DNA of 8,291 nt from Bacteroidales bacterium (GTDB taxonomy: Bacteria; Bacteroidota; Bacteroidia; Bacteroidales; SM23-62): the NCBI GenBank assembly GCA_016783865.1, contig JADHVS010000196.1, positions 1-8,291 of the forward strand. The letters run 5' to 3'. This document shows positions 1-7,588 of the stretch, piece after piece. The notes beneath the pieces were generated by a model. It saw nothing but the letters and a program-made list of their open reading frames with translations, was not told the origin of the DNA and did not search any database. Position 1 is the stretch's first letter; the number at the start of each line of letters is the position of its first letter. Made by a program: the position numbers and the translations under genes.

Positions 1-210
1 TTCTGCATCGGAAAGTAATTCTCCTTCTCTTCTTTTCTAACTACCTGTTATTGTTGATAATTCGTTAATTATTCTTCTCTTATTTGTTGCTAAACCACTT
101 CGACGTGAGATGGTCATTTTACTCGGCATATCTACTGAGTGCCCCACTTAGCAATCATAAAAAACAAACAAAGTGTTTTTATTTGTAAATTTACAAGTGA
201 TTCGAAAACC
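1..210. other. AT-rich non-coding leader upstream of the operon
   Basis: No convincing gene is seen here. The stretch holds a 20-base pyrimidine-only run at 19-38, an imperfect direct repeat (CTGTTATTGTTGATAA at 45-60 and a similar 17-mer at 77-93), and a perfect palindrome at 183-196. The only long reading frame that extends into it starts with a GTG at 139 directly after an in-frame TGA. It codes for nothing CheW-like before the ATG at 211. No strong promoter could be fixed. TTGATA (54-59) and TCTTAT (78-83), 18 bases apart, are a weak match to a sigma-70 site. No full Bacteroidota TAnnTTTG box was found. The operon promoter most likely lies here or further left, but this is inferred from position. 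Confidence 0.5.
183..196. repeat. perfect 14-bp palindrome, candidate operator, before the first gene
   Basis: TTGTAAATTTACAA is an exact inverted repeat with no spacer. It ends 14 bases before the ATG at 211. A spacer-free, AT-rich palindrome is the usual shape of a binding site for a dimeric regulator, and it is too tight in the centre to make a good RNA hairpin. Its place between the likely promoter area and the first start codon suits a repressor or activator site. The binding protein is unknown, and chance occurrence in AT-rich DNA is not excluded. Confidence 0.35.
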
Positions 211-687
211 ATGAAACTATCCGGACAATTATTCATCTTCACCATTGAAGGACAACGATTTGGCTTGGATCTTGAAGTTGTTCAACGTATTGAAAGAGCT
301 GCTGAAATAACCAAAGTTCCTGAATCGCCGGCATTAATTTCCGGCATCATTGATTATCATGGAAAGATTGTACCTGTTTTCGACCTTAGAAAGAAACTCA
401 AACTCCCTGATAAGGAACTTTCAGCTGAAATGCGCTTCCTTCTTATCAGGACTGAAAGCAAGCATCTGATTATTGTAGCCGATGTTGTTGAAGGGGTGAT
501 CAATGTTCCTGCCGAAGTAATTATGCCTGGAACAGAAATTGATAAGGATCTTATTCAAGCTGCTATCGTCAGACTTGCGGATGGGGTTATTTTCATTTAC
601 GACGTGGAGAAATTCCTTTCTGCAGAGGAAGAAACGGAATTGAAAAAAGTTTTGGGCAATTATAAGCGGCAATCCCCATCACCATGA
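211..687 (+). CDS. cheW: CheW-like chemotaxis adaptor protein (first of two)
   Basis: A soluble adaptor of 158 residues, the normal length for CheW, which couples CheA to the receptor at the cytoplasmic receptor tip. The whole protein is one CheW domain: the first strand LFIFTIEGQRFGLDLEVV (7-24), the 'GIIDYHGKIVPVFDLR' segment (45-60) and the closing 'DGVIFIYDVEKFL' segment (124-136) follow the family order. The ATG at 211 is chosen over an in-frame GTG at 139. The 24 extra residues are not CheW-like, the GTG directly follows a stop, and the palindrome at 183-196 would lie inside the longer frame. No Shine-Dalgarno sequence is evident. The usual 'NLRG' motif reads 'DYHG' (48-51), so the arginine important in Escherichia coli CheW is a histidine. 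The stop overlaps the cheR start by four bases (ATGA). Confidence 0.9.
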   Translation: MKLSGQLFIFTIEGQRFGLDLEVVQRIERAAEITKVPESPALISGIIDYHGKIVPVFDLRKKLKLPDKELSAEMRFLLIRTESKHLIIVADVVEGVINVPAEVIMPGTEIDKDLIQAAIVRLADGVIFIYDVEKFLSAEEETELKKVLGNYKRQSPSP

Positions 688-2153
688 TCGACGAAGGAAC
701 ACGAAAGGCAATTGCTGTGTTAGTCTCCAGGAAAGCAGGGCTGAATTTTCCTGCTTCCAGCTGGGGCGATCTTGAAAGAGGCATACGGAATGCATGTGAG
801 GAATTGCGAATTAAAAATACCGGGCTGTTCATTCAGCGTCTGCTCGAAAGGGAACCTGATGCAAACCTGCTTGAAGTTCTGATCAATCACCTGACTATTG
901 GTGAGACTTACTTCTATCGTGAAAAACCAGTCCTTGATGTATTCACTGAGAAATTATTACCGGATTTGATAAAGCAACACGGGCAGGAAGATAAAATGTT
1001 GAATATCTGGAGCGCCGGTTGCTGTAGCGGGGAGGAACCATATACAATTGCAATAATCCTTAAAGAGGTCATTCAGGATATCAGTGATTGGAAGATCAGA
1101 ATACTGGCTACAGATATCAATAAGGTTTTCCTTGATAAAGCCATCAAAGGTAAGTACTCAGCATGGTCGTTCAGGGAAACTCCTGTAAACATTCGAAAAA
1201 AATACTTCACCTCTGAGGGGAATAGTTTTTTAATTCATCCTGAAATCCGAAGAATGGTGAATTTTATTCATCTGAACCTGATCGATGGAAACGTTTCTAT
1301 GCACGGAATTTATCCTGAACAAATAAATGTAATTTTCTGCAGAAACGTGATGATGTATTTTACTCCTGAAAGCATTGGTAAAACCTATAATTTGTTTTAC
1401 AATGTATTAAATCCCGGAGGATGGTTGGTTACAAGCCCCGTTGAAGTCCCCACTGAAGCCCCTGCCCCATTTAGTTTAATCAGGCTGGAGCAGATGACAT
1501 TATTGCGCAAGACAACCGCTCCACAGCGGGCTGATACCGAATTTGCTATCCCCATTCTGAAAGAAGATCAAAAACCGGCTATATTCAAAGTCCATAAACC
1601 TGTTCGGAAGACCATTCATGAGGAAATTCGGGATACATCCACGAGAGCAAAAATGCAAAAGCTCTGTCCAAATGATCCCGTTTCGCTTGCCAGGCAGGCA
1701 TTTCAACGGAAATCATACGACGAAGTCATTCGTTTGCTTGGAAATACCGTGAGTTCTGACACTTCTCCCGATATACTGTCGCTGCTGATCAAAGCTCATG
1801 CAAACCTGGGTAAAATAATTGAGGCTAAAAACTTGTGTATTAAACTTCTGGAACAAAATACTAATAATCCATTTTTTTATTATCTTGAAGCGTCGATCCT
1901 TCTTGAACTTCAGGAGGATCGACCGGCCGAGAAAGCACTCCGGAAAGCCTTGTATCTGGATCCTGAAATGATACTATCACATTTTTTAATGGGAAACCTG
2001 ATGCGGCGGAAAGGTCAACTTAAGTTGGCTTACAAACACTATCGTAACATTCTGAAAATCATCAGGGACCTTCCGGATGATACGGATTTGCCAGAATCTG
2101 ACGGAATCACTGCCGGATACATCAGGGAGACTGTTCAATCATTACTTCAATAA
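684..2153 (+). CDS. cheR: CheR-type receptor methyltransferase with C-terminal TPR repeats
   Basis: Predicted S-adenosylmethionine-dependent methyltransferase that methylates glutamates on the receptor; 489 residues against about 280 for plain CheR. An N-terminal helical CheR domain (about 1-75) leads to 'TIGETYFYRE' (71-80). The SAM-binding region 'WSAGCCSGEEPY' (109-120), 'ATDIN' (142-146) and 'FCRNVMMYF' (218-226) follow in canonical order. After 'LNPGGWLVTSP' the usual GHSE-like stretch is replaced by SPVEVP. A variable linker (about 278-328) is followed by a helical tail of about three TPR-like units (about 331-460), with 'AEKALRKALYLDP' (415-427) the clearest. Such CheR-TPR fusions are known in WspC of Pseudomonas and FrzF of Myxococcus, where the TPRs are thought to mediate protein contacts. 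The receptor here lacks a C-terminal NWETF-like tether, in keeping with this type. Start at ATG 684, overlapping cheW; no Shine-Dalgarno sequence. Confidence 0.93.
   Translation: MIDEGTRKAIAVLVSRKAGLNFPASSWGDLERGIRNACEELRIKNTGLFIQRLLEREPDANLLEVLINHLTIGETYFYREKPVLDVFTEKLLPDLIKQHGQEDKMLNIWSAGCCSGEEPYTIAIILKEVIQDISDWKIRILATDINKVFLDKAIKGKYSAWSFRETPVNIRKKYFTSEGNSFLIHPEIRRMVNFIHLNLIDGNVSMHGIYPEQINVIFCRNVMMYFTPESIGKTYNLFYNVLNPGGWLVTSPVEVPTEAPAPFSLIRLEQMTLLRKTTAPQRADTEFAIPILKEDQKPAIFKVHKPVRKTIHEEIRDTSTRAKMQKLCPNDPVSLARQAFQRKSYDEVIRLLGNTVSSDTSPDILSLLIKAHANLGKIIEAKNLCIKLLEQNTNNPFFYYLEASILLELQEDRPAEKALRKALYLDPEMILSHFLMGNLMRRKGQLKLAYKHYRNILKIIRDLPDDTDLPESDGITAGYIRETVQSLLQ
1892..1923 (+). repeat. intragenic inverted repeat, 12-bp stem with 8-base loop
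   Basis: GTCGATCCTTCT (1892-1903) pairs with AGGAGGATCGAC (1912-1923) around the loop TGAACTTC. Eleven pairs are Watson-Crick and one is a G-U wobble. It lies inside the TPR-coding part of cheR. No T-run follows, so it is not an intrinsic terminator. It could slow ribosomes, act as a processing site within the long mRNA, or be incidental to the coding sequence. Confidence 0.4.
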
Positions 2154-2162
2154 CTCTATGCC

Positions 2163-2696
2163 ATGACAAGAATTAAAACCGATCAGGAAGTACTAAGGGA
2201 AAGAGTTCAGAAGCTTTCACAATTACTAACCGATACTCATGAAAGTTCAGAACAAACACTGCACGTGGTCGGATTTTATCTTGCTCCGGAACAATACTGT
2301 ATCGAAACGGCATTTTTAAAGGAGGTTCTCATGTTAAAAGATCTTACTTCTGTTCCTGGTGTGCCTTTATTTATACAGGGTATCATTAATATCAGGGGGC
2401 AGGTAATGTCATTGATGAACCTTCGACAATTTCTGGATCTCAAGGAAACCGGTATCTCGGAACAAAATAAAATCATGATAGTACACCATAAGGGGTTGGA
2501 AATCGGGATTCTTGTTGACCGCATCAGTGGTATATTCTCAATCAATACATCCTCAATTGACCCTGCTCCGCTTAATCTCTCCGGTCAGGGGGCAGAATTT
2601 GTGAGAGGAGTAACCCGGGAAGGTGTTATCGTTTTGGATTGTGCGGCATTACTTGAAAGTAACAAAATTCTAATCCAGGATATCAAAAATCAATAA
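2163..2696 (+). CDS. cheW: CheW-like chemotaxis adaptor protein (second), with N-terminal extension
   Basis: A second CheW adaptor, 177 residues. The first 33 or so residues form a charged, probably helical extension (MTRIKTDQEVLRERVQKLSQ and following). The CheW domain then runs to about 166: strand 'HVVGFYLAPEQYCIETAFL' (34-52), 'GIINIRGQVMSLMNLRQFL' (73-91) and 'REGVIVLDCAALLE' (151-164). Unlike the first CheW it keeps the arginine of the 'NLRG' motif (NIRG), so the two are not simple copies and may bind different partners or surfaces. In Wsp operons the second CheW (WspD) also carries an N-terminal extension. The start ATG at 2163 lies 9 bases after the cheR stop. An ATG at 2158 is closed at once by TGA. 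No Shine-Dalgarno sequence precedes 2163, but a perfect one, AAGGAGGT (2319-2326), sits inside the gene before in-frame Met57. Confidence 0.9.
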   Translation: MTRIKTDQEVLRERVQKLSQLLTDTHESSEQTLHVVGFYLAPEQYCIETAFLKEVLMLKDLTSVPGVPLFIQGIINIRGQVMSLMNLRQFLDLKETGISEQNKIMIVHHKGLEIGILVDRISGIFSINTSSIDPAPLNLSGQGAEFVRGVTREGVIVLDCAALLESNKILIQDIKNQ

Positions 2697-2708
2697 CTTA
2701 TAAAATCA

Positions 2709-2714
2709 GGGAGG
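2709..2714 (+). promoter_or_regulatory. strong ribosome binding site of the receptor gene
   Basis: GGGAGG lies 7 bases before the ATG at 2722, in the 25-base gap after the second cheW. It is the only good Shine-Dalgarno sequence before any annotated start in this window; the other six starts have none. It fixes the receptor start and suggests the receptor is translated independently and strongly. Confidence 0.75.
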
Positions 2715-2721
2715 ATAAACT

Positions 2722-4215
2722 ATGAGTTCACGAATCCATTTCAGTACGCGGTTTAAGCTGATAGCAGGTTTTAGCGTAATCATATTGTTGATGATAGCAG
2801 GCCTGCTGATTGTGGTTAACAGTTTTAATACAGTACTAACGCAAAATAAACAGGCCACCGCCCGTGAATCAGTCATCCCGGCATTGACTGCAATTACAGC
2901 GTATCAAAACCGTGCAAGGGAGCTTGTTTTAGAAATGATACTGAGTAAAAAAGCAATTGATCAGACCCGGCTGAAAAACCAGATACTTGAGGAAAATTCT
3001 GAAATAAATGACCTAATCAAGATCCTTCAGGATTATTATAAGAATTCTCCTTCGGATATGCAGCAACTTGATAAAATGCAGGAGTTGATAAATAGTTACC
3101 GGGCCAATAGAATCCGGCAATTCCAATCGATTGAAAATGGAAAGGCTGATGAGGCGGCCGCCCTGGAAAGTGGTGTTCAGTTAGAGACTTATGAGAAAAC
3201 AAGAGCGATTATCAACGGATTTGAGAAGAAAGAAGCAACACTTGCACAACAACTCAGTATAGATGCCACCAATAATGCTCACCATACCAAAACCTGGGTA
3301 CTTGGAATTGGAATCAGCACTATTTTCATTAGTATTATTACGGTTTTAGTCATGTTCCGGATGCTTAGAAAGATCATCAGGGAAATTACCGGAGGCATTA
3401 TTGTGTTAGGTGATACAACTAAAAATATTCTTTCTAACTTAACAGAAGTTTCCACGGGTGCAGCCGAGACTTCTACTGCAATTGCAGAGACGACCACGAC
3501 GATTGAAGAGGTCAGGCAGACAGCCCAATTATCGAGTGAAAAAGCTAACCTTGTATCAGAAACCAGTCAGAAAGCAGCAAACATCGCTTTAAAGGGAAAA
3601 CAAGCTGTACTTGAGACCATTGAAGGGATGAAGAAGATCAGCCAACAGATGATGCTGATCACCGAAAGTGTAATTAAATTAGCGGAACAAAGCAGGACTA
3701 TCGCTGAAATCACTACTACCGTTAGTGACATTGCTGACCAATCAAACCTTCTGGCTGTCAATGCAGCCATTGAAGCTGCAAAAGCGGGAGAACAGGGTCG
3801 TGGTTTTGCAGTTGTTGCCCAGGAAATCCGAAGTCTTTCTGAACAATCAAAACAGTCGACTTCACAGGTTAAAGAAATTCTCAACGACATTCAGAAATCG
3901 GTAAATCTTGCGGTTCAGGCTACAGAAAACGGGAACATTGTGGTTGAAACCGGCAGTATCCTTTCTGCCCAAAGCGGAGAAGTAATACAACTTATGACCG
4001 ATTCGGTGACTGAAGCAGCTCAGGCCGCTATTCAGATTTCTGCTTCAAGTCAGCAACAGAAAGGGGGAATGGAACAGTTAGTGCCTGCAATGGAAAATAT
4101 AAAACTTGCCAGTGAACAAAGTGTTATCGGAAATAAACAAATACAACAAGCAGTTCAATCGCTTGACGAACTTGGTAAAAACCTGAAAAAGCTAATTGAT
4201 CATTATAAGGTTTAA
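2722..4215 (+). CDS. methyl-accepting chemotaxis protein with 4-helix-bundle type sensor and no clear HAMP domain
   Basis: Inner-membrane chemoreceptor, 497 residues. TM1 spans about 14-33 and TM2 about 192-213. The region between them (about 34-190, roughly 155 residues, helical and charged) would be outside the membrane and fits a 4HB_MCP-type ligand domain, though its ligand cannot be read. The cytoplasmic signalling domain fills about 240-497. Its hairpin tip '[20 protein letters not shown]' (342-361) and '[15 protein letters not shown]' (362-376) are nearly canonical, so CheA/CheW binding is expected. Residues 440-449 ([10 protein letters not shown]) fully fit the methylation consensus, and T258-T267 around E262/E263 nearly fit. 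Only about 28 residues separate TM2 from the signalling helices. They lack the HAMP proline and DExG motifs. The C-terminus (KKLIDHYKV) has no NWETF-like pentapeptide. It is the only receptor in the window. Confidence 0.95.
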   Translation: MSSRIHFSTRFKLIAGFSVIILLMIAGLLIVVNSFNTVLTQNKQATARESVIPALTAITAYQNRARELVLEMILSKKAIDQTRLKNQILEENSEINDLIKILQDYYKNSPSDMQQLDKMQELINSYRANRIRQFQSIENGKADEAAALESGVQLETYEKTRAIINGFEKKEATLAQQLSIDATNNAHHTKTWVLGIGISTIFISIITVLVMFRMLRKIIREITGGIIVLGDTTKNILSNLTEVSTGAAETSTAIAETTTTIEEVRQTAQLSSEKANLVSETSQKAANIALKGKQAVLETIEGMKKISQQMMLITESVIKLAEQSRTIAEITTTVSDIADQSNLLAVNAAIEAAKAGEQGRGFAVVAQEIRSLSEQSKQSTSQVKEILNDIQKSVNLAVQATENGNIVVETGSILSAQSGEVIQLMTDSVTEAAQAAIQISASSQQQKGGMEQLVPAMENIKLASEQSVIGNKQIQQAVQSLDELGKNLKKLIDHYKV

Positions 4216-4224
4216 TCTCCTGTT

Positions 4225-6501
4225 ATGGATAAAAAGCAGGAAAAATTTATGCAGGAACTGCTCGCGGACTTTAAAATTGAAGCCGCTGAGCATCTTCAAG
4301 TCTTTATTAATGGGCTATTGGAACTCGAGAAAAATATCCAGCCTGCAGACGCAGCCCTTGTGGTGGAAGAGATTTTCCGCGAGATACATAGCTCCAAAGG
4401 AGCTGCAAGGGCGGTTAACCAGGCCGAATTCGAAAGACTTTGCCAGAGCCTTGAATCCGCTCTTGCTTCATTGAAAGCGGGAAGGCTTACTATCACTCCA
4501 CCCCTCCTCGACCTGTTGCATAATGCCGGCAATATGCTTGGGACGATGCTGTTGGATCTCGCATCCGGAACCAGATCATATAAGGGTGAAGATATGCTGA
4601 ATATGGTTTGCCGGCTTGCTGATCTTGCACAAGGTAAACTTCAATTTACAGCGAATCCAAGCCGGAATGACCAAAATCAATTCCAGGAGAAATCGTCTGC
4701 AGCTTCAAATTCATCCGGTTTAGAGAATAAACGGATAACGTTGCCCGAAATACAAAACCAGCAGGAAACAGTGAGGATATCTAAAGAGAAACTTACTTCA
4801 CTGATGATCCAGGCTGAAGAATTTATTGCCGCAAAATCCATGTTCCATTACTTTTCATTAGAGTTATCAAAAATAACCACACTCTATTATCACTTATGGA
4901 AACTCTCTGAAAACAAGATGAAAGAAATGAGCCCCGAAAGTGTCACTGACCCACTGGTATGGGACAATTTTGGTAAGTGGTACAGGGAAACTGCAAGAGA
5001 GCTGCATGAACATATCTCCAGATTGAACAGGCTGTTTGGACAACATCAACATAATAGCTCAAGGATGATTGACGATATGCTGTTGGGCATACGTAAAACT
5101 CTATTAATTCCGTTTTCGACAGTGCTTGATATCATTCCAAAAATGGTAAGGGACCTCTCGAAAGACAGTGGTAAAGAAGTCCAACTGAACCTCCATGGGA
5201 GCACTACGGAAATTGACCGGAGGATACTCGAAGAGATTAAAGATCCTCTTATTCATATTATCCGTAACTGTATCGATCATGGTATTGAGAATCCTGCTGA
5301 AAGATTAAAACTGAACAAACCCAGGCAAGGGCATCTTGAAATTTGTGTAAACAGGACCCATAATCAAGAAATTCAGGTTGACATCAAAGATGATGGCGCA
5401 GGTATTAACCCCGATCAAGTAGTCAGGTCGGCCATCAATGAAGGAATTATAACTGAAGAAGCTGCCCAAGAATTACCCGTCACCGAAGCCTTACAACTTG
5501 TATTCCATTCGGGTGTGTCTACCAGCCAAATGATCACCGATATTTCAGGAAGAGGGCTCGGACTGGCCATAGTCTTCGACAAAATTACAAGGCTTGGAGG
5601 CAAGGTAAGTATAAAATCTGATCCGGGTATTGGAACCAGTTTTACGTTAATGCTTCCTCTTGCTCTTGCTACTTTTCGTGGTGTGCTCATCAGGTTGGGA
5701 GAAAACTTCATTATGGTCCCTATTAACAGCGTGGAAAGAGTAACCAGGATAAGTAAAACCGATATCCATACTGTCGAAAGCAAGGAAACATTGCTATTTG
5801 AAAACCATAATATCGCTTTGGTAAGGATGTCGGATGCACTGGGATTTATATCCAGGAAAACCAAAGGTAGGGCGAACTATTATTATGTTATCATTTTTGC
5901 ATCCGGGAAGAAAAAAATCGCCTTTATTGTTGACGAAATAGTAGGCGAACAGGAAGGAATTATCAAACCTCTTGGAGGGCAGCTCCTGAATGTCAGGCAT
6001 GTCAGTGGCGCAACAGTATTGGGCGATGGTAAAGTGGTACCGGTCATCGACGCATTTGAGCTTCTTGATTCCATTTCACGCGCAGGAAAAGCTCCTTCGA
6101 AAAGTATTTCCGAAACATCAGCGCCAGAATCGTCAGCAGAAGTAAGAATCCTGGTTGTTGAAGACTCCCTCACTTCGCGTTCATTGTTAAGGAACCTGCT
6201 GGAAGCTGCTGGCTATGAAGTGACTACGGCTATAGATGGTTGGGAAGCATATACTTTTCTTAAACAAGGAGGTTTCGATCTTGTAGTTTCGGATATAGAA
6301 ATGCCACGTATGAATGGATTTGAACTCACTGCAAAAATCCGGAGTGAACCGGAGATGGCTTCAATCCCGGTTGTGCTTGTCACCTGCCTGGAATCTGCAG
6401 AAGACAAGCAAAGAGGCCTTGAAGCCGGTGCCAATGCTTACATTGTGAAAAGCTCCTTTGAAGGCAGCAATCTGGTTTCCACGGTCCAACGATTAATATA
6501 A
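4225..6501 (+). CDS. cheA: hybrid chemotaxis histidine kinase CheA with C-terminal receiver domain
   Basis: Central kinase, 758 residues. The Hpt domain (about 1-115) carries phospho-acceptor His55 in 'REIHSSKGAAR'. A polar linker (about 140-180) replaces the CheY-binding P2 domain. The dimerisation region (about 182-318) is longer than in E. coli CheA and ends in 'LLIPFSTVL', the counterpart of the usual RMVP segment. The ATPase domain shows an N box 'RNCIDHGIE' (347-355), G1 'DDGAG' (389-393), an F-box-like 'FHSGVST' (427-433) and G2 'GRGLGLAIV' (442-450). The CheW-like regulatory domain is about 482-620. The receiver (about 640-758) has acidic E646/D647, phospho-acceptor D690, T720 and K742, all intact. 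This layout is that of WspE- and FrzE-type CheA. The ATG at 4225 lies 9 bases after the receptor stop and has no Shine-Dalgarno sequence. Confidence 0.95.
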   Translation: MDKKQEKFMQELLADFKIEAAEHLQVFINGLLELEKNIQPADAALVVEEIFREIHSSKGAARAVNQAEFERLCQSLESALASLKAGRLTITPPLLDLLHNAGNMLGTMLLDLASGTRSYKGEDMLNMVCRLADLAQGKLQFTANPSRNDQNQFQEKSSAASNSSGLENKRITLPEIQNQQETVRISKEKLTSLMIQAEEFIAAKSMFHYFSLELSKITTLYYHLWKLSENKMKEMSPESVTDPLVWDNFGKWYRETARELHEHISRLNRLFGQHQHNSSRMIDDMLLGIRKTLLIPFSTVLDIIPKMVRDLSKDSGKEVQLNLHGSTTEIDRRILEEIKDPLIHIIRNCIDHGIENPAERLKLNKPRQGHLEICVNRTHNQEIQVDIKDDGAGINPDQVVRSAINEGIITEEAAQELPVTEALQLVFHSGVSTSQMITDISGRGLGLAIVFDKITRLGGKVSIKSDPGIGTSFTLMLPLALATFRGVLIRLGENFIMVPINSVERVTRISKTDIHTVESKETLLFENHNIALVRMSDALGFISRKTKGRANYYYVIIFASGKKKIAFIVDEIVGEQEGIIKPLGGQLLNVRHVSGATVLGDGKVVPVIDAFELLDSISRAGKAPSKSISETSAPESSAEVRILVVEDSLTSRSLLRNLLEAAGYEVTTAIDGWEAYTFLKQGGFDLVVSDIEMPRMNGFELTAKIRSEPEMASIPVVLVTCLESAEDKQRGLEAGANAYIVKSSFEGSNLVSTVQRLI

Positions 6502-6502
6502 C

Positions 6503-7588
6503 GTGAGATCCGACCTGATAAATATCGTGATCGTTGATGACTCACCTCTATTCAGGAAGTTTCTACTTCATATTATGGAAACTGTCCAGGGAATTAATGT
6601 TTCCGGAACAGCCTCAAATGGTTTGGAAGCCATTAATGTGATCCAAAAGCATAAGCCCCATGTTGTTCTCATGGATATCAATATGCCCGGGATGGATGGC
6701 TTTGAAGCGACATCTCAGATCATGAATCTTATCCCCACGCCCGTAATCATTATAAGCGGAGAATATACTTCTGACGAAGTTGCAAAAACTTTCCGGGCCC
6801 TTGAAGTCGGTGCAGTAGATATATTACCTAAACCTCCCGGTATAAACTCCCCGGACCATCAGAAAGAGGTGGAAAAACTGATTAACCACATCCGGCTGAT
6901 GTCGGAAATTAAGGTAGTCAGAAGGAACCCTTTCAACAAAAAACCACCGGGTATTACTCCAAAGAACACAACCGGCCCGGGCAACTTATCTATTCCCCCT
7001 TTACTGAAAAACCACCCCGACGTCATTGGTATAGGAGCTTCGGCCGGAGGCCCTATGGCGATTCAAAAACTATTAAAAGGGTTGAGTGGCGATTTCTTAA
7101 TCCCCATTGTCATTGTTCAGCATATTGAACCTGTATTCGCTGAAGGATTCGCCCAATGGCTGGGACTTACCACCGGCAAAAAAGTATTGTTGGCAATACA
7201 TGATATGGAACTTAAGCCCGGCATGATCGTTCTTCCTCCCGGCGATGTTCATATGGGTTTCCAGAATACCAGTATCCTTGAAATCGTCAAAAGCCCTTCT
7301 GACCGTGGGTTGAGGTTATCGATACAGCATCTGTTTACAAGTATTGCACATACCTATGGCCCGAATTCGATTGGAATAATTCTCACAGGAATGGGGACAG
7401 ACGGGGTACAAGGCTTAAAATTAATGAAAGAGAAAGGGGCTGTTACTATTGCCCAGGACACAATAAGTTCCATGATACACGGAATGCCCGGAGAAGCCAT
7501 TAAAACAGGAGCGGCAACATATAAATTCTCCATCGAACAAATGATTAATTATCTGAACGAAATTAACCACCAAAGAACTATTCTATGA
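6503..7588 (+). CDS. cheB: CheB receptor methylesterase/glutamine deamidase with receiver domain
   Basis: Cytoplasmic enzyme of 361 residues that removes receptor methyl groups when its receiver is phosphorylated by CheA; the length is normal. The receiver (about 5-125) has D12/D13, phospho-acceptor D58 in 'VLMDINMPGMDG', S85 and K110. A proline-rich linker (about 140-170) joins it to the esterase domain (about 173-350). The Ser-His-Asp triad is readable as S180 in 'GASAGG', H207 in 'VIVQHIEP' and D300 in 'ILTGMGTDG', followed by 'HGMPGEA'. The common 'PSVDVLF' segment is 'LSIQHLF' here (272-278), a conservative oddity near the active-site side. The GTG start at 6503 is one base after the cheA stop; no ATG near the receiver start would keep its first strand. 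No Shine-Dalgarno sequence is present, so coupling to cheA translation is likely. Confidence 0.95.
   Translation: MRSDLINIVIVDDSPLFRKFLLHIMETVQGINVSGTASNGLEAINVIQKHKPHVVLMDINMPGMDGFEATSQIMNLIPTPVIIISGEYTSDEVAKTFRALEVGAVDILPKPPGINSPDHQKEVEKLINHIRLMSEIKVVRRNPFNKKPPGITPKNTTGPGNLSIPPLLKNHPDVIGIGASAGGPMAIQKLLKGLSGDFLIPIVIVQHIEPVFAEGFAQWLGLTTGKKVLLAIHDMELKPGMIVLPPGDVHMGFQNTSILEIVKSPSDRGLRLSIQHLFTSIAHTYGPNSIGIILTGMGTDGVQGLKLMKEKGAVTIAQDTISSMIHGMPGEAIKTGAATYKFSIEQMINYLNEINHQRTIL

Noticed and set aside
1..25. Possible divergent gene on the - strand: ATG at 8-6 preceded by AAGGAG about 12 bases upstream
   Set aside because: Only two full codons fall inside the window and the spacing is long; it cannot be supported without sequence to the left.
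2..40. Possible last 12 codons of an upstream gene (frame 2, stop TAA at 38-40)
   Set aside because: Too short to recognise; a stop of this kind is expected by chance in AT-rich DNA.
45..93. Imperfect direct repeat, 16-17 bases, 32 bases apart start to start, as a regulator site
   Set aside because: The match is partial and both copies lie in T-rich sequence where such similarity arises easily; kept only as a note in the leader entry.
110..151. Leader peptide of 13 codons (ATG 110 to TAG 151)
   Set aside because: No ribosome binding site, no codon pattern of an attenuator and no paired terminator hairpins.
139..210. GTG at 139 as the start of the first cheW, adding 24 residues
   Set aside because: The GTG directly follows an in-frame TGA, has no ribosome binding site, adds sequence that is not CheW-like, and would include the palindrome at 183-196.
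3567..3890. 107-codon open frame on the - strand inside the receptor gene
   Set aside because: Antisense to the most conserved part of the signalling domain; no independent features.
4196..4474. Open frame of 92 codons on the + strand across the receptor/cheA junction
   Set aside because: It overlaps well-recognised coding sequence of both genes in another frame and its translation looks like an out-of-frame product.
5415..5864. 149-codon open frame on the - strand inside cheA
   Set aside because: It is antisense to the conserved ATPase and CheW-like domains; low-complexity hydrophobic translation typical of shadow frames.
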